Made by a program: the position numbers and the translations under genes. A stretch of DNA of 64,000 nt from Chionoecetes opilio (Eukaryota; Arthropoda; Malacostraca; Decapoda; Majidae): contig JACEEZ010026211.1 of assembly GCA_016584305.1 (NCBI GenBank), positions 62,001 through 126,000 on the forward strand, written 5' to 3'. Under the pieces are notes generated by a model, which had not been told where the DNA came from, did no database searches, and saw only the letters and a program-made list of their open reading frames with translations. Positions 52,528-62,785 of the stretch are shown here, piece after piece; positions within the stretch are counted from its first letter, which is position 1; each line of letters begins with the position of its first letter.

Positions 52528-52760
52528 GCAGCGGGAAGAGGAGCCTTCCTTTTGCTACGTCACCGAGCCGTGGCGCATCGTCTGCCAGTTGCCAGCAGCG
52601 TTTTCGAAGCTCGGGGAATTTACAGATTTTGATTGCGGATTATTAAAAAACGGCTGACTGGATGCAAAAAGTGACAACATATTGTTGATACACTCAATAA
52701 TGGCTATACTCTAACTACATAAAATCAGGAATGATGAAATGGTCTGGACGATTACTTTAA

Positions 52761-53089
52761 GGTTGTCAATTAAGGTTTCACGCTTTGGATATCAGGCGGC
52801 TGTGCCTCTGAAAAAGTTATCATTTAGTACCCGGTTTACTCGATCCTGGAGAGTAATCAAAACCGAATTACTCGGTTTCTAGTGGAGGAATTTTAGGTTT
52901 AATATGGTCAATCGACCTAACTAATGAGCAGGAAGCTGAAACTTACAGTCTACACTTGTAAAATGAACCCTACTGATAAATATATTAAAAGACCTAACGA
53001 ATCTAAGTTTAGCTCTAGCCGCCATCTTGGAAAATGGCGGCCGGATTTCGATTTGTTTTTTTTTTGTTTTTTTTTAAAACTTCAGAAAT
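52761..53089. other. Unassigned stretch
   Basis: No gene seen. Includes the palindromic GCCGCCATCTTGGAAAATGG(CGGC) at about 53,018-53,041. Confidence 0.5.
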
Positions 53090-53369
53090 GTGTAAGTTAC
53101 AAAAATTTACCACGAGAACAATATCATTCTTATAAAAAGACAAACATTTTATGATCCGAACTGTATTTTGTACGATGAAAAATATAAAAATTACGCAAAA
53201 AAAAAAATATATGTATTCTATGTATCAGTGCTGACATGACGTTCAAACTAAGTTAATGGGTAGAAATTTGAATATTTTGTTGTGATTTATTAATTCAGAA
53301 CCATCACAGATTCATTTTATAGGCAGTTTGGTAAAAAAAAAATATATAATATAAATAAACATAGCCTGC

Positions 53370-54257
53370 TCCAGCAGCTTGTTCCTCTGCTTCTCTGAAC
53401 ACCAACTCTCAAGCTCTCTTTCCCCATCATGTTGGAGAGGCGAGTAGAGTTGGTGCCCTCGATCTGTAGCTGTGGGTCCTGGGCTCCTCAAAGCCTGGAA
53501 ATAAAAGATAAATTTGTAATATATATATTAAGTAAAAAAAATTAAGTAATCGGGGTCAGAAAAAAATTATACTGTTACATAGAAATAAAAAGGGCTTAGA
53601 TGTTTAAAAATATATATTATTACACTTAAATCATAAATATTACAGTAATTTATCAGCATGACGCTCAAGATTGCTAATATAATGACTTGGAGTAATGAAC
53701 TGTCACAACTGAACTGAAGATGCAGTAGATCTCAATAGAATCAATGTCTCACCTTGAAAAAATCATCTTCGTCTTCATCTGGGCTGCTGCCTTCTGAGGT
53801 ATAAGAACATAAGAAAATAAGGAAGCTACAAGAGGCCGCGAGGCCTACACGTGGTAGTTCCTGTCACCTAACACTACCTACATCCACCTTTCATCCCCAT
53901 CCATGAACCTATATCCAAAAAGCCTGCTCCGTGACCTCGAACAGCAGTCTTGATTTCACGGCATCGACCTTCTCAGGGTTAAGAAAGCAGACCACATTGC
54001 GGTGGATTGCTGTGGCCATCAAAATGTCCATTTGATCAAAGAGGAAGAGTCCTTGGTGGGCAAGCAGCGTTCCCTGGACGGTGCAAGTAGCCGCGCAGGA
54101 ATCATGTTCAAAATCGAGAATTTGTGGACATATTTGCGTTTGCGGAAGTACTCCCGCAAACGGGAAGTACTCCCGAGTACGAATCCGCAAACATTTACAT
54201 TTCCGCACATCCGCAAATTAATTCGGACTCCCGCAATTTGCGGAAGTGCCCACCTCT
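53370..54257 (-). pseudogene. hAT transposase remnant with one terminus
   Basis: Minus strand from 54,257: terminal CAGAGGTGGGCACTTCCGC and many TGCGGAAG words (54,120-54,257), then coding pieces MDILMATAIHRNVV and NPEKVDAVKSRLLFEV (54,040-53,925), a short acidic SSPDEDEDDFF piece (about 53,760-53,800) and an exon with LESWCSEK and KLLEQ (about 53,380-53,450) that matches 35,600-35,670. Same family as the element at 27,244. The far terminus was not found. Confidence 0.7.
53806..53932 (-). mobile_element. Jockey-like ORF end plus 3' UTR
   Basis: Minus reading ends ...FMDGDERW then stop, followed by GTTAGGTGACAGGAACTACC and CTTGTAGCTTCCTTATTTTC. This shows the natural junction that is split at 16,803/26,656. 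It has inserted into the hAT coding sequence. Confidence 0.75.
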
Positions 54258-54261
54258 GGTG

Positions 54262-54790
54262 TGTGTGCATATGTGCATGCTGGGGACGCGCCCGATGGAA
54301 GTTTTTGGTGGGCTCCTGGTGGCGTCAGGGGAGAGAGAGTGGTGACGTGTGGGCCTGGGGGCCCGCATATGGTTGTAACTTGTAGCAGTGTGATCTCAAG
54401 CCTGCGAGCGCGACAGACATGCAGTAACTGTCTCTCTCTCGCCTCTGGACTGGACCTTATTCCCACTTCCTACCTTTTAACACCTGGCCTCTCGTCTACA
54501 CCACCTAATTGTCTGTGACACGTGAATGAGTTTAGGCGGAGATAAGGGTGTTTTTCGTGGTGTGTCCCAGCCTCATGTACCATAGAGAAAGAGTATGCAG
54601 TTGAAAGGAAACAGGAATACTGTATTTGCTTAATTTTACCTTCAGTCTCTATACCTGTTAACCGTAAGCTCACCCCTTGCATCGTGGCTCAACCCAGCGT
54701 GTGCGAAAGTAAGAGTAAGTGTTGCATCCTGCACCCTAAATCAGTGTTGCACGGCCTAGTCAAAAGGGTCAGCAGCCCTGCGCGTAACAT
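54262..54790. other. Unassigned stretch
   Basis: No gene recognised; mixed composition, no repeat match seen inside the window. Confidence 0.5.
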
Positions 54791-55012
54791 TATCATATAT
54801 GGTTTTTTTTTACCAAACTGCTATTAAATGAAACTGTGATGGTTCTGAAATAATAAATCACAAGAAAATATTCAAAGTTCTACCCATTAACTTAGTTTGA
54901 ACGTCATGTCTGCACTGATTCATAGAATACAGAATTTTTATATATTTTGCGTAACTTTTATTTTTCATCGTACAAAATAAATTTCGGATCATAAAATGTT
55001 TGTCTTTTTATG

Positions 55013-55095
55013 TAGAAGAACATAAAAAGAAGAACATAAGAAAATAAGGAAGCTACAAGAGGCCTCGAGGCCTACACGTGGTAGTTCCTGTAAAA
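55013..55095 (-). mobile_element. Jockey-like 3' UTR tail
   Basis: AAGAACATAAGAAAATAAGG, AAGCTACAAGAGGCCTCGAG and CACGTGGTAGTTCCTGT match the tail at 53,806-53,932, here without any ORF sequence. It interrupts the right arm of the long inverted repeat. Confidence 0.75.
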
Positions 55096-55154
55096 GAATG
55101 TGTAGAATGTAAAAATGATATTGCTCGTAGTAAACGTTGTAAACATACGGTTCT

Positions 55155-55345
55155 GGGGGGAGATGCTCGAAAGAGTACGTCTCGTAAGTATTACCCTAGG
55201 GGACTTTTAACCTCGTAGCGCCTCTACGGGAGATGCTCAAACCGTTTCTCACTTGCTACGGGACCGCGAGGCTAAGGGTGCTCGGCACCACCCTTAACTC
55301 TCTAAGGGAGTGAAATTTGAAGCGACGAGACATCAAACAAACAAT
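55155..55345. mobile_element. Possible MITE with GAGATGCTCGAA ends
   Basis: GGGGGGAGATGCTCGAAAGA, then GGGAGATGCTCAAACCG and inner CTCGTAAG/CTCTACGGG words. Similar words (CGAGCATCTCCC, TTTTCGAGCATCCC) occur at 59,778-59,865. Ends not defined. Confidence 0.35.
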
Positions 55346-56482
55346 AAATTACAAGTTGTATCACTATATTTTATGTTTATTGTGTATTATAGAGCCATTT
55401 CATGCTTGCCTGTTTGAAATGTGATGTGTTTATTGCATCATTGACTCCATATATATCATATTTAACATACAATACCTATACAGGGAGGTCCCGTTATACG
55501 AGCATTCGATATACGAGAATCCGATGATACGAGATGTGTAAATTAGGGTCTATTTTCAATATACGAGATCGAAAATCCAATGTACGACATTCAAACTGGG
55601 GTGAGTAAAATTACCAAGTTATTTACTAAAGTAAATTACAAGTTATTTACTAAAATTATAAACATTTACTGACTACATATATGATTTTACCTAAGGTTGT
55701 ACGATAATCAATCTGAAAATAACGTGCAGACTGGCCAACGACTGCTCGAGACTGGTATTAGCAGAGGTAGGAAGTCTCCAGGCTCGCTTATTATTGTTTG
55801 GTATGCTATGAAATATCATTTCTCTAGGTGAATGTAGACATATGATTGCATTTGGATGGATATCATTCATATATATGAGTAAAGAGATGAAATACAAGCA
55901 AGGGACTCATCCACGTCTGGCAGCACGGCCTTTGGTAGCAGCAGCAGCAGCAGCATGAGCCAGCCCATGAAGCCCGTGAGGTGGATATCAACACCACTAG
56001 ACCAAGGGAGATAGATGTCTTTGGTAATATTTAGTAGGGGAGCGAGAACCCCTTGAGGAATCCTATGATCCCTGGTGATATCCTATGGTGCTGTTACAGG
56101 CGTGGGAGCTGACTGTCTTCAGGAAGGCACAGGTGAGGCGGATGACGGCGGGTTTTTACTCAAAAGTTTTGAGTGGCGGCGCCGCTGGAGCCGCCACAGT
56201 AGGTTTGGGCAGGATTAAACGTCTTATTACTCGTTATTATACAACTTAGTGATTATGGTGTGATGTTATATACACGTGTCATTATCTATATCAATGTAGC
56301 ACCGTGTTTCACCTTAAATAAGGGTGATTTAAAGATGTTATGATGAGGCGCGACTGGCGGGTAGAGCTGGGCAAGATTCGAAAATTTCAATACTCGCGAA
56401 TCCGATTACTTGGTCTTGCGGATTCGTAGGATTCGAATCCGGACTCGATTACTCGTGTGTGTGTGTGTGTGTGTTGTTATAT

Positions 56483-56486
<4 letters not shown>

Positions 56487-56549
<63 letters not shown>

Positions 56550-56553
56550 TATA
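56487..56553. repeat. (TA)n microsatellite
   Basis: Nearly pure TA run directly before element E2. Confidence 0.95.
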
Positions 56554-56555
56554 TA

Positions 56556-57330
56556 CAGGGAGGTCCCAAAGATACGAGCAGTTAGGTTCCACCTGGCATA
56601 CTCGTTAAGCGAAATCTCGTATAACGAAACACATAACTAATTGTAAAATATAGGTTTGGTTCCAGGACCCCATCAATTATAAAAAAAAACAAGAAAAACA
56701 ACATGTTTTTCAAGCTAAAATAAACTATAGCAAACACAACAAACACACAGCGTCTATATTACCCACACAGTACTACCTATTCTGTAGAAAAACCATTCTG
56801 AAAGAGAAAATAGCACACAAAATAACATAACTGCACATTAATTAAACATAAAACATGCATAACAAGCAAAAAAGACGTTCTAATGTAGGGGACGCCGCGT
56901 GATACAAGAGAAGGTAGTGTAGCGGTCCCAAGGTTGGGGTCGCACACCTGGCTAATTACCCCTAAAGGTCAGGCCGCGCCATATGCTTAATTACCCTTCA
57001 GGTCACGCCTTGCTAGGAGTGACTTGACTGCGGTCCCAAGGTTGGGGCGGCACACCTGGTAATTACCCCTGAATGTCTGTCCGCGCCATATGCTTAATTA
57101 AACTTCAGGCCACGGCTTGCTAGGGGTGACCTCACTGGGTCAACCAAATCCCCCTTTGTCCAGCCCGGGAGTGCTAGGGCGCGCATTTTGAACTTGATAA
57201 TTTTACTCACACCAGTTTGAATGTCGTATCATTGGATTTTCGATCTCGTATATTGAAAATAGACCCTAATTTACAAATCTCGTATCATCGGATTCTCGTA
57301 TACCGAATGCTCGTATAACGGGACCTCCCT
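56556..57330 (+). mobile_element. Tigger-C element E2, opposite orientation to E1
   Basis: CAGGGAGGTCCCAAAGATAC at left equals the complement of E1's right end; the right end ...GCTCGTATAACGGGACCTCCCT equals the complement of E1's left end. 775 bp, inserted in the (TA)n of the hAT element. The middle has a ~100-bp tandem pair (GCGGTCCCAAGGTTGGGG, from about 56,930 and 57,031). Confidence 0.85.
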
Positions 57331-57419
<89 letters not shown>

Positions 57420-57423
57420 ATAT

Positions 57424-57470
<47 letters not shown>
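57331..57470. repeat. (TA)n microsatellite
   Basis: Continuation of the TA tract on the other side of E2, with a few ACACA interruptions. Confidence 0.95.
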
Positions 57471-57471
<1 letters not shown>

Positions 57472-57532
57472 CCTATGTATAAATGAGTAAAGCGAAAAAT
57501 GAATGAAAAAAAAAAAACGCAGGACTAATGCG

Positions 57533-57775
57533 GACAGCGTGACGATTACTGGATTCGTCAGGCGGCCAGACGATTACTGGATTCGTCAAGCGCTCAGACG
57601 AGTACTGGATTCGTCAAGCAACCACACGATTACTCAAGGACAGCGCACCGCGCGGGACTCGGCGAGCAGGACGATTACTGGATTCGTCAGGCGGCCAGAC
57701 GAGTACTGGATTCGTCAAGCGGCCAGACGATTACTGGGACTCGTGAGGCGGCCAGACGAATCTCATGGCATAAGA
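57533..57775. repeat. Minisatellite, unit near CGATTACTGGATTCGTCAGG
   Basis: About seven 27-30 bp units (CGATTACTGGATTCGTCAAG + CGGCCAGA) with a non-repeat gap near 57,635-57,668. The unit resembles the hAT terminal words GATTCG/GATTACT, suggesting the array arose from a terminal sequence. Confidence 0.8.
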
Positions 57776-58862
57776 TTACAACTTCTCGTACATTGTTGAC
57801 CACTATTATTATTTTCCCTTTTGGCCAGTGCGACTAGTATATATAATCAGTATTATCAGTATTAGTATCAGTATTATAAGGTCACAATAAGGTAACTAAT
57901 CATATTTCGAAGAAACCTAGAGACTTGTGGAAGCATCAAAATATTGCCTACGGTCGCCAGCCAGAAGGAATCATCTGGTTTACATATATTACTTTCTCAA
58001 TTTGGCTCATTTCAAAGTCATTTGTGTCTTTGCCAAGTGTTTTATGAAGATAATGTTCAAAGTATGTGATCTTTACGCAGCATATTGATTATAACATACA
58101 TTCATTCTCCTGAGTAATCGTCTAGCGCGGGTCTCGAGTACCAGTCTTGGTACTCGAGTACCGCTAGCCCTGGCGGATCCGTGGTAATCGAGTATAGTAA
58201 TCGAATCTCGCCCAGCCCTACTGGCGGGGCAGAGTGATGGAGAAAAATTCTTGCCGCGGGGCCGCCCCATGACACGAATATTCACTATTTCAACCCATAT
58301 ACACACCTTCTACCACCAAAACACTAGCAACACAGGCTCCTTACTTATATATCTTACTATCTGATACATTAAAACTCCTTAAAACGCAAGCATTCCAAAT
58401 AAAACGAGAATTAGTTTGAGATGACGGGGACAAGGCGGAGAGAGGCAGTCTGGCATGCCATTCTTGCCCGGAAATATGTCTCGCTGACTTGTGATTGGTC
58501 TAGAAGTTTTAAAAACAGTTTATCATTGGCTGGTGACTGATGATGAGCTTGATGACATCATTTATGTTTTATGTTTAATTAATGTGCAGTTATGTTAATT
58601 TGTGTGCTATTTTCTCTTTCAGAATGGTTTTTCTACAGAACAGGTAGAACAGTGTAGGTAATATAGACGCTGTGTGTTTGTTGTGTTTGCTATAGTTTAT
58701 TTTAGCTTGAGAAACAGTTTTTTTTTTTTTTTTTTTTAATTGATGGGGTCCTGGAACCAAACCTATATTTTACCATTAGTTATGTGTTTCGTTATACGAG
58801 ATTTCGCTTTACGAGTATGCCAGGTGGAACCTAACTGCTCGTATCTTCGGGACCTCCCTGTA

Positions 58863-59750
58863 CTTGTAATAAATTCATATTAGGGCAAACCTAATATATT
58901 AAATATATATATCGGTCGACTTCTTGAATCAAAACGTATAGGTCATCATACAAGTTTGGCCGCTATAATGATCCGGTGGTGGTGGTGGTATCAAATGTCT
59001 GACGTACTAGTACACACGCACGTATACACATACACACAAGCAAGGATATTATAAAGTTATACTATCCTTGCACACAAGTGTCACGTGTGTGAGAGTGAGT
59101 GTAGTCCCCCAGTGTGTCTTGTCTGACCTAAAGAGCGAACGCGCAGTTCTCGTCCATTATAACAAAGACCGCCGCGGCCACGAATACGGCAGGCAGGTAC
59201 GGAGCGGGCCAGCAGTGGCCTATAGATGCTAATTTCGGGCACGTGGGACTCGAACCTAGATTCAGCGCATCAAGGTTTACCCTGGGTACGTCTCTGTTGT
59301 AATCAGCGGGAGAATATTACGCTGAAAGGCTAATATGGCGGCAATTATTATCGTAACATTCTGGCGATATTGAGCTAAAATCGGCCCTATTTCGGAAATC
59401 AGCCGATCTTAGCTCAACACCGGCAAACATAGTTTTTAAGTTTAGGTTAAGTTATGTTTAGGTCTGGTTTAGGTTAGGTAAGGTTTATGATAGGTTTGTG
59501 TTAAGTTTTGTAGAGTTATTTAGGTTAAATAAGCGTCCGCGGGACGATTTCCGAAAGGGGCCCATTTTAGCACAACAGCGGCATTTGAATTGTCTTTAAA
59601 TTTATTTATCGGGCTCCCTGACAGCTGAGAGCATGATGATTGGCTAGATAAGGCCGCGTCATGCGAGGCGCTGCTCTGTGATTGGTCAGCAGAATTTCCC
59701 CACACATATCCCTAGAATATCCCTAATATTCCCCACCCAGAGGCCACCGA
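58863..59750. other. Unassigned stretch with AT-rich and GC-rich parts
   Basis: No gene called. A 61-codon minus frame (59,705-59,520) lacks any recognisable domain. TTAGGTTA-type words at 59,440-59,530. Confidence 0.5.
59230..59290 (-). other. tRNA-like box B remnant
   Basis: Minus strand CTAGGTTCGAGTCCCACGTG contains a perfect box B (GGTTCGAGTCC) but no matching acceptor stem or clear box A. Probably a SINE remnant. Confidence 0.3.
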
Positions 59751-59754
59751 TAAC

Positions 59755-60060
59755 CGTACGGGAGTGACTGCTCGGTACGAGCATCTCCCTCAGCCCACCC
59801 TCGTAAGGTTATTGTAGCCATACACTCATAAGTTGTCCCTTACGAGGGATTTTCGAGCATCCCTGCCCTGGGGCTGGATGTTCGAACGCTCGTAACTTTC
59901 CGCCTCTAAGATCATCTTCGAGTGTTCATAGCGGCCATCTTAGATCTTGGGGTACGAACACTACAAAAATGTATTTTCAAAGGATCGTCCGAATGTTCTT
60001 AGCTCACGATGATGCGATCTTCAAGCTCGTTCCGTTCCGTTCCGACCACGAGGAATGGAA
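59755..60060. mobile_element. Possible MITE with TTCGAGCATCCC words
   Basis: CGGTACGAGCATCTCCCTCA, CCCTTACGAGGGATTTTCGA and GAGCATCCCTGCC form imperfect inverted words; a second set (GGATGTTCGAACGCTCGTAA) follows. Related to 55,155-55,345. Boundaries unclear. Confidence 0.35.
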
Positions 60061-60496
60061 CTCAGCTGACTGTCGCTTGGCCAATCAGAAGAAAGATTTC
60101 ATCAACCTTTGAGATTGTTAGCCAATCATAATGCAGTTAGAATGTAAACAAATATCATATGCCTCCCCAAGGGAAATATCTGAAGACTGAAGAGTGAAGA
60201 CGTATGCTCACTAATAAGTAATAACCTCCTGGCGCGTCCCCACACAACAAATTACAAACTTATAACCTCAATATAACATGAACTGGTAAAACTTTATTTC
60301 TGTTCTGCCCTTAGGTCTCACTAGGAGGTTATTGGTAGGGTTAGATAAGGTTATAATGAGGTAAGGTTGGTATCCGGTCATTTCGCCCACATGCCATTTC
60401 GCCACACCATGGAGTCATTTCGCCCACACTATGGAGTCAATTCGCCCACACTATGGAGTCATTTCGCCCACAGGTCAATTCGCCCACACTATGTTG

Positions 60497-61729
60497 AGTT
60501 CTTATCGGAGTGCTGAGTTTTTTGGAACAGATCACAGACTTGTTGTTGCTACACTTAAGCTTCATGTCAAGTCCAGAAGAATCTCAAGAGGTAACCATAC
60601 TGTGTTTCATCTTGAGAAACTGAAAGACTTAACATGTGCTCATGAGTATGCGGTGGCAGTCTCAAATCGGTTTGATGTGCTCGGTGCTCTCGGGGATCCT
60701 GTAGAATTGTGGGATACCTTCAAACGTGAAACTCTACAGGCTGCCAAGGAGTGTATTGGGGAGCGCCCGAGGTCAAGGCGTGGTTTTGTCTCGACGGAGA
60801 CGCTGGAGAAAATCGAGGAGAGTCGCGCTGCCAGGCTGGCTGGGAACCGGGACCAGCACAGGGCTCTGTCACGCCGGACTAGAACCCTCCTGAGGAGAGA
60901 CAAGGAGAGGTATGTCAGGAGTCTCGCTGAGGATGTCGAGGGTCATTTGAACGCTAATGACCTCCGACCCGCCTACCGAGCCCTGAAGAAGCTCCGTTCC
61001 AAGTCTCCTTCTCGGGCGAGTGCTATTCGAACAGCAGATGGGCGCCTCGTGTCGGACATGGATGGGCAGATGGCTCGTTGGGCTGAGTACTTTGGGCAGT
61101 TGTTCACGGTGGACCCTCCAACTGAGCAGCTTCACACCACTGGGTTACAGGCAGTGGATGCCGATCCTCCCATTGACGAAACTGCACCCTCTCTTGACGA
61201 AGTCAGAGAGGCTGTAGCAAAGTTGAAGGGTGGAAAGGCAGCTGGTGTTTGTAATATCAGTGCGGAGCTCCTCAAAGCTGGGGGTGAGGCCATGATCCGC
61301 GGGTTGCATGCTGTCCTGACTGCCGTGTGGCAATCAGGTACCATTCCTCCTGACTGGAAAAGGGGGCTGGTCGTCCCTATCTGGAAAGGGAAAGGGGACC
61401 GTCAGGACTGCAACAATTACCGCGGTATTACACTGCTCAGCGTACCAGGCAAGGTGCTTGCCCATCTATTGCTGACACGAATTCGCAGTCATCTGGTGAA
61501 GCATCAGAGACCTCAGCAGTCTGGGTTCACGCCTGGTAAGTCAACAACGGACCGTATCCTAGCGCTTCGTGTCCTGGTGGAACGCCGACGTGAGTTTCGA
61601 CAGGGGATGCTTGCAGCCTATGTTGATCTTAAGAAGGCGTTTGACTCAGTGCATCGTGAGTCACTCTGGGATCTTCTGCGACTTCGAGGGATTCCTGCAA
61701 GGACTATTGTTTTGATAACTGGTCTGTAG
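60497..61729 (+). CDS. RTE-like LINE ORF2 fragment: EN end, linker, RT fingers and palm
   Basis: A continuous frame of about 410 codons. An in-frame ATG at 60,431 lies in the flanking element and is not the true start. In order: EN terminus FGTDHRLVVATLKLH (the SDH-type catalytic His), a basic linker rich in R/K (LSRRTRTLLRRDKERYVRSL), KLKGGKAAGVCNISAELLKA, PPDWKRGLVVPIWKGKGDRQ, CNNYRGITLLSVPGKVLAHL (RT motifs 1-2), SGFTPGKSTTDRI and AAYVDLKKAFDSVHRESLW (motif A with its catalytic Asp). The frame ends at a TAG (61,727) before motif B; motif B and the catalytic DD lie downstream in other frames. Encodes no complete RT. Confidence 0.85.
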   Translation, partial: SSYRSAEFFGTDHRLVVATLKLHVKSRRISRGNHTVFHLEKLKDLTCAHEYAVAVSNRFDVLGALGDPVELWDTFKRETLQAAKECIGERPRSRRGFVSTETLEKIEESRAARLAGNRDQHRALSRRTRTLLRRDKERYVRSLAEDVEGHLNANDLRPAYRALKKLRSKSPSRASAIRTADGRLVSDMDGQMARWAEYFGQLFTVDPPTEQLHTTGLQAVDADPPIDETAPSLDEVREAVAKLKGGKAAGVCNISAELLKAGGEAMIRGLHAVLTAVWQSGTIPPDWKRGLVVPIWKGKGDRQDCNNYRGITLLSVPGKVLAHLLLTRIRSHLVKHQRPQQSGFTPGKSTTDRILALRVLVERRREFRQGMLAAYVDLKKAFDSVHRESLWDLLRLRGIPARTIVLITGL

Positions 61730-62785
61730 TCTGCGGACTGAGAGTGGCTGTGAAGTGTGGCGCAGGTGTCATCCAGCTTCTTTCTGTGAATACAGGAGTG
61801 AGGCAAGGGTGCCGTCCTTGCCCCTCACTTTTCAACGCGTTGTTATGGACCGCATTGGACAGGTTGTAGATCAACGTGATTGTGAGCATCGTCGGCAACA
61901 CCAGATCATGCTGATCTTGTTTTTGGAAACCGAATGACAGTAATCTTTGCTGAGCATCGCTGGAGGATACTGGTGTGATGGCTTGAGGCGCTGCACGAGC
62001 GGAGGCAAAGCCCCCTTTGGTCGCTTGCGGTCATCCTGGCCAAGACCACGTCCGGTGTGTGTGTGGGAGACTACTAGATGAAAGCGTACGCGTTTTCAGT
62101 AGCGTTGTGCGAGACATTGAGATCTTAGGAAAGTTTTACATACCTTGGTACGCAGTCCATATGACGGCGGGTCACGTCAAGATAGCCCTTACGGCGGCTT
62201 GGCATAGCCCACGGTGTTTATGGACTCCTCAGCGGGATATTCTCTGCGTTGTCCGTACCTTGTGGCAGGAGGACAAAGATCCGTATCTTCAAGTCGCTTG
62301 TGATCCCTGTCTTACTCTAGCGTTGTGAACATGGACACCTAAATAGTGCTGAAGAGACGAATCAAATGCCTTCTCGGTATAAGTGTCTCTCGCAGATATG
62401 GATAGTATCAATGGGATAGATTACGTGTCAAATCAGCGATTGCACCGTGAGACTGAATCGAGGCCTATTACCTGCATAGTCCGTCCAGCGCCGCACCTTC
62501 GCCTACATAATGCGGCATGTGTTGGCACGCTAACCTCTGAAACCGATCCTTCCCATCGGGTTGTATCTGTAAGGAGACAATCCGGCGTAGAGGAGGTGCC
62601 AAGCGGGCGGCGCCACAAGGCCGCGTGGCTGGGGCAACGTTCATGCTCTTTCTTGTCAAGAGCTGCTTGGGTATGGGAAAGGAGCCCTGCATGGGAACTC
62701 GCGCGTGTGACCCCCCCGGAGTGCGTCGTAGGGTGGGGCGAGGCGACGCGCCCCCCGGCGTATGCCCCCAATGATTGATTGATGG
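60497..62785 (+). mobile_element. RTE-like LINE, EN end plus RT and 3' tail
   Basis: Longest copy of the family here. It begins in the last part of the endonuclease (FFGTDHRLVVATLKLH) and runs through the linker, full RT and the basic C-terminus to CCCCAATGATTGATTGATGG. From about 61,730 it is full of single-base indels compared with 36,726-37,505, including loss of the FADD box (61,918-61,940). Confidence 0.87.

Larger units (their letters stand above)
50690..52756 (+). mobile_element. piggyBac-like element, copy 2
   Basis: AGTAATCGTCCAGACCC at 50,690 and GGTCTGGACGATTACT ending 52,756, with TTAA at 50,686-689 (shared with copy 1) and 52,757-760. The left body has the same acceptor-like CTCCAACAG (50,835-50,843), TGACGTCA (50,862-869) and ORF. 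The right body is CACCGAGCCGTGGCGCATCG onward. The middle is a CA-rich array. Confidence 0.85.
53090..55150. repeat. Long inverted repeat around a hAT remnant (arms ~215-260 bp)
   Basis: AAAAAGACAAACATTTTATG...ATCCGAACTG, GACGTTCAAACTAAGTTAAT and CCATCACAGATTCATTTTAT on the left (53,090-53,350) are complemented at 54,795-55,150. The right arm is interrupted by a Jockey tail at 55,013-55,095. Spacer about 1.4 kb. Confidence 0.8.
56362..58220. mobile_element. hAT element with perfect CTGGCGGG TSD
   Basis: TAGAGCTGGGCAAGATTCGA at the left and TCGAATCTCGCCCAGCCCTA at the right are inverted; CTGGCGGG lies at 56,354-56,361 and 58,221-58,228. Subterminal GATTACTCG / CGAGTAATC words. 1,859 bp, containing element E2 and a minisatellite; no transposase. 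Confidence 0.9.
55481..58860 (-). mobile_element. Tigger-C element E1 (ATACGAGA words), split by a hAT
   Basis: TA (55,479-480), CAGGGAGGTCCCGTTATACG at left; ...CTCGTATCTTCGGGACCTCCCTG, TA (58,861-862) at right. Left and right subterminal regions differ in sequence but both repeat an ATACGAG word. After removing the hAT (56,362-58,220) and one target copy it is about 1.5 kb. Its inside (minus strand) matches Tigger-B: ATGGCATGCCAG, GGAATGCTTG, AGCCTGTGTTGCTAGTG, CACCCTTATTTAA, ACACGTGTAT. Confidence 0.82.

Noticed and set aside
56556..58860. One element with ~300-bp terminal inverted repeats (56,556 paired with 58,860)
   Set aside because: The pairing crosses a hAT boundary defined by a perfect 8-bp duplication. 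Two opposite-orientation copies (E1, E2) explain all four ends.
59230..59290. tRNA gene on the minus strand
   Set aside because: Only box B is convincing.
60431..60496. Upstream ATG as the start of the 432-codon RT frame
   Set aside because: The first 22 codons lie in the CATTTCGCCCAC array of another element; LINE homology begins at about 60,497.
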